From NCBI GenBank assembly GCA_910579955.1, contig CAJTWE010000041.1, positions 1 through 11,504 of the forward strand: a stretch of 11,504 nucleotides of DNA, written 5' to 3'. Every line of letters begins with the position of its first letter. Position 1 is the first letter of the stretch. Below, in pieces: positions 6,653 to 11,504 of this stretch. The translations under genes were made by a program, and so were the position numbers. This stretch comes from an uncultured Ruminococcus sp. (GTDB taxonomy: Bacteria; Bacillota; Clostridia; Oscillospirales; Ruminococcaceae). The notes beneath the pieces were generated by a model. The model did not search any database. It was not told the origin of the DNA and was given only the letters and a program-made list of their open reading frames with translations.

Positions 6653-8128
6653 TTATCCTTTCTTTTTTTGTTCAGAACGTTTTGTGGCACTGCCTGTTCT
6701 GCCGCCCTTAACGGGCCTTGGGATATACGCTCTTCGGCGAAGAACAACTATAAGCACCACTGCTCCTGCCAGAAGTATCACACCGCCGGCAGCAGCAAAC
6801 CATATCCATAATTTACTGCTTCCATGTCCTGTTCCATTAAGGTCATACTGTTCTACAAAGCCGTGTATAACGTCATTTTTAGAATATTCCACAGTAAAGC
6901 CATCAAACTTTTTCGGCTCTGTATCCTCAGACTCAGCATAATACCCCATTGCACCATCACCTATTTCTGTAATGGAATCGGGAAGATGGAGTGTTCTCAG
7001 CTCTATACAGTTGAAAAAGCTATATGCACCAATTTTTTCAGTGCCTTCCGGAACTGTTACCTCTGTAAGAGCAGCACAGGTATAGAACGCATAGTCCTCT
7101 ATATATTTTAAAGTCGATGGCAATGATATATTTTTCATTGACGAGCAATACGAAAACATATTTGAAGATACACTATTTGCGCCCTCCGGAATTACAATGC
7201 TTTCAAGTCCCGTGCAGCGGAAGAAAACATCAATGCCGTAAATATTTGCGCCGCCAAGATCAATATTTTTCAAGTAAACTGCGTCTACAAAGCTGCCGTT
7301 TGCAAGCTGCATGCAGCCCTCTGGAATGGCGTAACTTTCATCTTTTTTTGCTTCTGGATAGCGCACAAGCGTTATACCGTCTTTTGTAAAGAGAACTCCG
7401 TCACGGCTTGTAAACATTGAGTTTTCATCCGCTGTTTCAATGGCTGATAATGATTTGCAGTCGAAAAAGATATATGAACCTAAATTATGCACGTTTTCCG
7501 TAAGCGTCACGATTTTGAGTGACGAGCAGCCCTGAAAAGCATAATCTCCTATTGTAGTAAGGCTATCCGGAAATGTTATCTCAGAAAGAGACTCACAACC
7601 ATAAAAGCTTTCTGAATTAATTACCTCAATACCCTCGGGCATGATAACAGTTTTCAGTCCTTTGCACTCATAAAACGTTGCCTCCGGAAGCTCTGAAATT
7701 CCCTTTGGAACGGTAACGCTTTCAAGCACAGGGCAGGCATCAAATACGCCTGCTCCCATTTGTTCAATTTCTACAGGAAGCTTTACTGTTTTTAGTTCAG
7801 AACAAGCGGAAAACGCCTGTCTGCCGATAATTTTCACACTGTCCGGAACAGTAACCTCTTTTAGGAAATAACATTCGGAAAAGGCACTGTCTGCGATTTC
7901 TGTAACAGGAGCACCGTCTATCTCCTCAGGAATAGTACATTTCTCAGCGTTTTGGTAACAGTTTGTAATTATAACATGTCCATCGTCTGCGATTTCATAC
8001 TCAAGGTCTTCATATTCAAACGGCTTCTCTTCAGCGTTTACAGACATTGCAGACATGGCAGGCATTACTGAAAACGAATTCACTATAAATGCAGCTCCGA
8101 GTATAAAACAAAGCTTATTTTTTTTCAT
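6653..8128 (-). CDS. secreted LRR_5 (BspA-like) surface protein with short basic tail
   Basis: This 491-residue paralogue of both flanking proteins has a signal peptide MKKNKLCFILGAAFIV... ending near SVNA (about 29-32). Its N-terminal cap ends IPEEIDGAPVTEIADSAF. BspA-type repeats cover about 75-395, interrupted by the island DGVLFTKDGITLVRYPEAKK (243-262). One membrane helix spans about 440-463, followed by a Lys/Arg-rich tail ending KKKG. The tail is basic and about 28 residues long, unlike the long acidic tail of the next gene. ATG at 8128 is chosen: AAGAAGGG lies 9 nt upstream and the signal peptide begins immediately. The upstream in-frame ATG at 8233 lies inside the preceding gene and would bury the signal peptide. 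The gap to the preceding gene is 5 nt. Confidence 0.85.
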   Translation of the reverse strand: MKKNKLCFILGAAFIVNSFSVMPAMSAMSVNAEEKPFEYEDLEYEIADDGHVIITNCYQNAEKCTIPEEIDGAPVTEIADSAFSECYFLKEVTVPDSVKIIGRQAFSACSELKTVKLPVEIEQMGAGVFDACPVLESVTVPKGISELPEATFYECKGLKTVIMPEGIEVINSESFYGCESLSEITFPDSLTTIGDYAFQGCSSLKIVTLTENVHNLGSYIFFDCKSLSAIETADENSMFTSRDGVLFTKDGITLVRYPEAKKDESYAIPEGCMQLANGSFVDAVYLKNIDLGGANIYGIDVFFRCTGLESIVIPEGANSVSSNMFSYCSSMKNISLPSTLKYIEDYAFYTCAALTEVTVPEGTEKIGAYSFFNCIELRTLHLPDSITEIGDGAMGYYAESEDTEPKKFDGFTVEYSKNDVIHGFVEQYDLNGTGHGSSKLWIWFAAAGGVILLAGAVVLIVVLRRRAYIPRPVKGGRTGSATKRSEQKKKG

Positions 8129-8133
8129 AAGAC

Positions 8134-9387
8134 TTAACCCTTCTTGCTGCGATTTTTCTTTGCCGAAACTGCAATAGCACCTACACCGCCGCAAAGTACA
8201 ACTGCTCCGAGTGCGATAATTATAACTTTCCATGTAAACTGCGAAGTGCTGCTATTCTCTTTTTCAACGATAACGTTTGAATCTGTAGCCTCTTCACTTT
8301 CACTGTCAGCTGCTGCGTCCTCTTCATCGCCTGAAAGCATAGCCTTTATCTGAGCAGATGTCTTTGATACAAATGTAAAGTTATTTTTATAGTCGTATTC
8401 CTCATCCTTATCAGTTGCGTATATCTGAGCAACAGAGCCGCCCAGACCGTATATTACCAATGTACTGTAAGATGTTTGGAGGTTTTCGCTATAACCCAAA
8501 GCACAGTAGTCTATAGATTCAACAGTAGTTGGTATTACAATACTGCGTACAGCTGTTCCCGCAAAAGCACCTTGACCGATTTCTACTAGTCCTTCATTCA
8601 GTGTAACGTCATCAAGATTTGAGCATCCTGCAAATGTTGCACTTGGAATAACAACAAGCTCAGGCGGAGTTTTTATAGAAGTAAGTCTCTTCATATAAGC
8701 AAATGCGTAGCTGTCTATGCTTGTTACCGTTTTTGGAATGTCGACTTCTTGAATAGTAGTATTTGCAAATGCCCATGAGTCGATATAGATAAGACCATCC
8801 GGCAGCTGAATATCGGTAAGATATGTATTGCTTGCAAAGCAGCCGTGATAAAGCTCCTCTACACCGTCGGGAACAACGTATGAAGTATCTTCCTTTTTAG
8901 GTGGGTAAGCAACAAGTGCGATTCCATCCTTTGAAAACAAAACGCCGTCCTCTGTCTTATACATGGAATGTCCTTCTTCTACGAAAAACTCATTAATGCT
9001 TGTGCCGTAGAATGCGCTTGCGCCAATATGACAAATATTTTTAGGAATCGTTACAGTTTCGATCTTAGACTGATTATTAAAAATAAAGTCACCCAGTCCT
9101 ACAACAACAACTCCGTCGATTTTCTCAGGAAAAACAACATTCTTGTCCTCCGGCTCATACGCAGTGATAACCGCACCGCCGTATTCTTCATCAATGTGGT
9201 ATGTATACTCACCGGAGGTTATTTCCTCCGGCTTTTCTACAGTTGTTTCGCTTGTGGTTTCCTCCGCTGCTTCGGAGACAGTTGTTTCTGTACCATCTGC
9301 CACAGCTGATACTGCTGCTGCACCCATACATGAAACAGAAAGCATAAAGCTTAAAATAAATGCAGTCACTTTCTTTTTAGAAAACAT
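8134..9387 (-). CDS. secreted LRR_5 (BspA-like) surface protein, first of three
   Basis: This 417-residue protein has a signal peptide (MFSKKKVTAFILSF..., likely cut after VSAVA at 30). A Thr/Glu-rich low-complexity linker (32-57) follows, then a cap ending FPEKIDGVVVVG. Fewer BspA-type repeats are present (about 95-300), with the island DGVLFSKDGIALVAYPPKKE (147-166) near the start of the array instead of the middle. A second acidic linker (353-378) leads to one membrane helix (386-408) and the short tail SAKKNRSKKG. There is no LPxTG. The linkers suggest the domain is held away from the membrane and the wall surface. It follows glmS by 23 nt with no terminator between, and AGAAAGGG about 9-11 nt upstream supports the start. 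Confidence 0.85.
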   Translation of the reverse strand: MFSKKKVTAFILSFMLSVSCMGAAAVSAVADGTETTVSEAAEETTSETTVEKPEEITSGEYTYHIDEEYGGAVITAYEPEDKNVVFPEKIDGVVVVGLGDFIFNNQSKIETVTIPKNICHIGASAFYGTSINEFFVEEGHSMYKTEDGVLFSKDGIALVAYPPKKEDTSYVVPDGVEELYHGCFASNTYLTDIQLPDGLIYIDSWAFANTTIQEVDIPKTVTSIDSYAFAYMKRLTSIKTPPELVVIPSATFAGCSNLDDVTLNEGLVEIGQGAFAGTAVRSIVIPTTVESIDYCALGYSENLQTSYSTLVIYGLGGSVAQIYATDKDEEYDYKNNFTFVSKTSAQIKAMLSGDEEDAAADSESEEATDSNVIVEKENSSTSQFTWKVIIIALGAVVLCGGVGAIAVSAKKNRSKKG

Positions 9388-9410
9388 AAATTTTACGACC
9401 CTTTCTTATC

Positions 9411-11234
9411 TTATTCAACAGTAACAGATTTAGCCAAATTTCTCGGCTTATCAACATCATTTCCTCTATGGACGGATGTATAATATGCAATAAGCTGAAG
9501 CGGAACTACAGCAAGCATAGGCATAAGCATATCATCAAAATCAGGCAGACCAAATTTCATATCTGCTGTGTTCTGCTCCGGCTGATAGCTGTCTCTACAA
9601 ACAAGTATGACCTTAGCACCACGGGATTTTACTTCTTGTATATTACTGATGGTCTTGTCAAACAGAGCCTGCTGTGTTGCAACAGCAATAACCGGCATAC
9701 CTTCATTTATAAGAGAAATAGTACCGTGCTTTAGCTCACCTGCCGCATACGCCTCGGAATGAATATATGAGATCTCTTTAAGCTTGAGAGAACCTTCCAT
9801 GCTAAGAGCATAGTCAAGACCTCTTCCTATATAAAGCAGACTATCCGCATTTATAAGAGTTGCTGCAATATACTGAGTGGTTTCCTTATGTTCAAGAAGA
9901 TTTTCTATCATATCCGGAGTTTTCTCAAGCAATGATACAAGTCTTCTGCACTCGTTCTCATCAATTTTTCCAACAGCCAGTGCCATTTCAAAAGCGAAGA
10001 GGTACATTACTGCTATCTGAACCATATAAGCCTTTGTAGATGCAACAGCGATCTCAGGACCTGCATGAGTATAGATAAGCATATCGGCTTCTCTTGCAAT
10101 AGAACTGCCCATAGCGTTTACAATAGCAAGTGTTTTTGCACCCTTTTCCTTTGCAAGGTGCATAGCCGCTTTACTATCAGCTGTTTCACCTGATTGGGAT
10201 ATGATTATAACAAGATCTCCCTCGCCTACGATTGGATCTCTATATCTGAATTCAGAAGCAATATCAACTATAACAGGAACTCCTGCCAGTTTTTCCACAA
10301 CATATTTGCCCATCATACCAGCATGCATAGCCGTACCGCAGGCAACGATAAATATCTGTCTGAACTCTCTAAGCACCTGAGGGGTTATGCCGCATTCCTC
10401 AAGATTCGGCAAACCATCCTTGATTCTCGGCTTGATGGTGTTTCTTATAGCTGTAGGCTGCTCATGAATTTCTTTAAGCATAAAGTGCTCATAGCCGCCC
10501 TTTCCGATAGCTTCAACGTCCCAATCGGCTGTTTTCAGCTCTTTCTGAATAGGTCTTCCAAAGCTGTCGAATATCTTTACTCCGTTATTATCAAGCACAG
10601 CGATCTCTTCATGCTCTAGGAGATAATAATCCTTCGTATATTCAAGCACTGCCGGAACATCGGAGGCAATAAAGCTTTCGCCCTCACCAACGCCTACTAT
10701 AAGCGGACTTTCCTTTCGAACTGCATAGACAACATTCGGATGATCCGCAAATATAATACCCAGAGCATATGAGCCTTCGAGACTGCGGATAGTATCCATA
10801 ATAGTCTTAATGGGACTGCCGTTGTAGTTATAATCAAGGAGCTTTGCAGCAACTTCTGTGTCTGTATCGCTGGCAAAGGACACACCCTTATCAGTAAGAT
10901 AATCTTTTATTTCCTTATAATTTTCAATAATACCGTTATGTACTATAGTAACTCTTCCGCCGCTGTGGGGATGGGAATTAACGTCAGAAGGTTCACCATG
11001 TGTAGCCCATCTTGTATGGCCTATACCGGCATTGCCCATAGGTTTACCGTCCGCATTCATTTTATCCACAAGGTTTTGAAGTCTACCTTTTGATTTAGCT
11101 ACCTCAATTTTCTGGTTTTTATTAAAAACCGCAATACCAGCTGAATCATAGCCTCGGTATTCTAGTTTTGAAAGTCCGTTTATAAGCACATCTGTGCAAT
11201 CACGCTTACCAACATAGCCGACTATTCCGCACAT
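9411..11234 (-). CDS. glmS: glutamine--fructose-6-phosphate aminotransferase (glucosamine-6-phosphate synthase)
   Basis: This enzyme makes glucosamine 6-phosphate from fructose 6-phosphate and glutamine, the first step towards UDP-GlcNAc for peptidoglycan and surface glycans. At 607 residues it is the expected full length. The N-terminal glutaminase domain begins MCGIVGYVG, with Cys2 as nucleophile after Met removal, and has HTRWATHG (73-80) and the HNGIIENY motif (99-106). Two SIS sugar-isomerase domains follow, with GTAMHAG (300-306), SQSGETADS (346-354) and STKAY (399-403). The conserved C-terminus DKPRNLAKSVTVE is complete. AAGGAGG about 9 nt upstream fixes the start. Nothing is missing or broken. 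A good promoter and a structured leader lie upstream, and three LRR surface-protein genes follow on the same strand without a visible terminator. Confidence 0.98.
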   Translation of the reverse strand: MCGIVGYVGKRDCTDVLINGLSKLEYRGYDSAGIAVFNKNQKIEVAKSKGRLQNLVDKMNADGKPMGNAGIGHTRWATHGEPSDVNSHPHSGGRVTIVHNGIIENYKEIKDYLTDKGVSFASDTDTEVAAKLLDYNYNGSPIKTIMDTIRSLEGSYALGIIFADHPNVVYAVRKESPLIVGVGEGESFIASDVPAVLEYTKDYYLLEHEEIAVLDNNGVKIFDSFGRPIQKELKTADWDVEAIGKGGYEHFMLKEIHEQPTAIRNTIKPRIKDGLPNLEECGITPQVLREFRQIFIVACGTAMHAGMMGKYVVEKLAGVPVIVDIASEFRYRDPIVGEGDLVIIISQSGETADSKAAMHLAKEKGAKTLAIVNAMGSSIAREADMLIYTHAGPEIAVASTKAYMVQIAVMYLFAFEMALAVGKIDENECRRLVSLLEKTPDMIENLLEHKETTQYIAATLINADSLLYIGRGLDYALSMEGSLKLKEISYIHSEAYAAGELKHGTISLINEGMPVIAVATQQALFDKTISNIQEVKSRGAKVILVCRDSYQPEQNTADMKFGLPDFDDMLMPMLAVVPLQLIAYYTSVHRGNDVDKPRNLAKSVTVE

Positions 11235-11280
11235 AGCGTTAGTCCTCCTTATTTATAGTATTTACATTTATTAGTGATAA

Positions 11281-11316
11281 AGCAGACCTTTTGGGAGATT
11301 TTCGATCAGGTCTGCT
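11281..11316 (-). promoter_or_regulatory. hairpin in the glmS leader, possible cis-regulatory RNA
   Basis: In the leader RNA, AGCAGACCT (11316-11308) pairs perfectly with AGGTCTGCT (11289-11281), a 9-bp stem closing 18 nt that can form a small GAT/ATC inner pair. A GGAGA just 5' of the stem (11320-11316) is complementary to TCTCC in the loop (11298-11294), giving an alternative pairing that would compete with the main stem. No T-run follows, so this is not a plain terminator. I do not recognise a known riboswitch. Confidence 0.5.
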
Positions 11317-11324
11317 CTCCTGCC

Positions 11325-11338
11325 ATTTCAATTGAAAT
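11325..11338. promoter_or_regulatory. 14-bp perfect palindrome just downstream of the glmS start site
   Basis: ATTTCAATTGAAAT reads the same on both strands and lies about 10 to 24 bases after the expected transcription start. With no loop it would fold poorly as RNA, so a dimeric repressor site is the simpler reading. Its core TTCAATTGAA also appears at 2836-2845. Confidence 0.4.
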
Positions 11339-11354
11339 AAGCCATACATTTAGT

Positions 11355-11383
11355 ATTATAACATAATATATGAAACATTGCAA
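11355..11383 (-). promoter_or_regulatory. glmS: sigma-A type promoter of glmS and probably the LRR operon
   Basis: On the - strand TTGCAA (11383-11378) and TATAAT (11360-11355) are separated by exactly 17 nt. The -10 box is a perfect consensus. Transcription should start near 11348, leaving a leader of about 110 nt. Confidence 0.8.
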
Positions 11384-11453
11384 GCGAAAATAAGTATGAA
11401 AGGCGAAAATCCGGTGAAAGAATTGTTTTAAACTGACGATAATGAAATAAATC

Positions 11454-11504
11454 AATAAAAGTTTTTTTGAGCCGGCAATTTTTTCAAAAAATGCCGGTCG
11501 CCGT
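11454..11504. repeat. double-hairpin dispersed repeat, right copy (truncated by window end)
   Basis: All 51 bases are the exact reverse complement of 320-370. The hairpin CCGGCAATTTTTT/AAAAAATGCCGG (11472-11497) is complete, and the second hairpin is cut after CGCCGT at the window edge. This copy lies upstream of the glmS promoter, not behind a gene end, which argues against a simple terminator role. Confidence 0.8.

Noticed and set aside
9300..9387. Lipoprotein signal in the first LRR protein (Cys20)
   Set aside because: The residues before Cys (LSVSC) do not give a proper lipobox, and a standard signal-peptidase site (VSAVA) follows; a C-terminal membrane helix already anchors it.
5010..9387. 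Sortase-anchored (LPxTG) LRR proteins
   Set aside because: No LPxTG-like motif precedes any of the three C-terminal membrane helices.
10194..10619. Open frame on the + strand inside glmS
   Set aside because: It is a mirror of a highly conserved gene with no start signals; no independent coding evidence.
11235..11400. glmS ribozyme upstream of glmS
   Set aside because: I looked for the conserved cleavage-site core and P1-P2 pseudoknot pattern and saw none; the leader is also too short for a typical full ribozyme.

Overview
The window looks like chromosomal DNA from a low-to-moderate-GC Gram-positive anaerobe of the Clostridia, most likely a Ruminococcus-type member of the Oscillospiraceae. 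The evidence is an LtaS-family polymerase with no outer-membrane genes, strong AAGGAG-type ribosome binding sites, sigma-A type promoters, and tandem BspA-like leucine-rich-repeat surface proteins, which are abundant in that group. The assignment is inferred from gene content, not from a marker gene.

Layout from left to right. Positions 1-365 are non-coding and rich in repeats: an imperfect inverted-repeat element (1-162), a strong intrinsic terminator (205-247) framed by a 12-bp inverted repeat, and a double-hairpin repeat (308-370). A leftward two-gene unit follows: an LTA-synthase-like membrane phosphoglycerol transferase (787-2676) and then a FlK-like hotdog thioesterase (366-764). A divergent intergenic region (about 2725-3069) holds a good sigma-A promoter with operator-like direct repeats. 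It drives a rightward three-gene operon: a 69-residue coiled-coil protein, a 94-residue protein made essentially of sigma-70 region 4, and an Orn/Lys/Arg-type PLP decarboxylase. The first two genes overlap by ATGA, and the second and third are also tightly joined.

A bidirectional terminator (4937-4985) separates this operon from a leftward operon read from the right end: glmS (glucosamine-6-phosphate synthase), then three paralogous secreted, membrane-anchored LRR_5 proteins. Gaps are 23, 5 and 5 nt. The glmS promoter (TTGCAA, 17 nt, TATAAT) lies at 11355-11383. Its leader of roughly 110 nt has a 14-bp palindrome and a 9-bp-stem hairpin, but nothing resembling the glmS ribozyme.

Working together: glmS feeds amino sugar into peptidoglycan and surface glycans. 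The co-oriented LRR proteins would be displayed outside the membrane with short cytoplasmic tails. The LtaS-like enzyme acts on the envelope too, so the window has a cell-envelope theme. The decarboxylase operon is a separate metabolic unit carrying its own candidate regulator.

The most unusual points are a 51-bp sequence found at both ends in inverted orientation, the region-4-only sigma-like protein joined to a decarboxylase, the linkage of glmS to the LRR cluster, and downstream Shine-Dalgarno sequences encoded by the terminal Lys-Lys-Gly codons of the preceding LRR genes. None of these amounts to a clearly new defence or mobile system.
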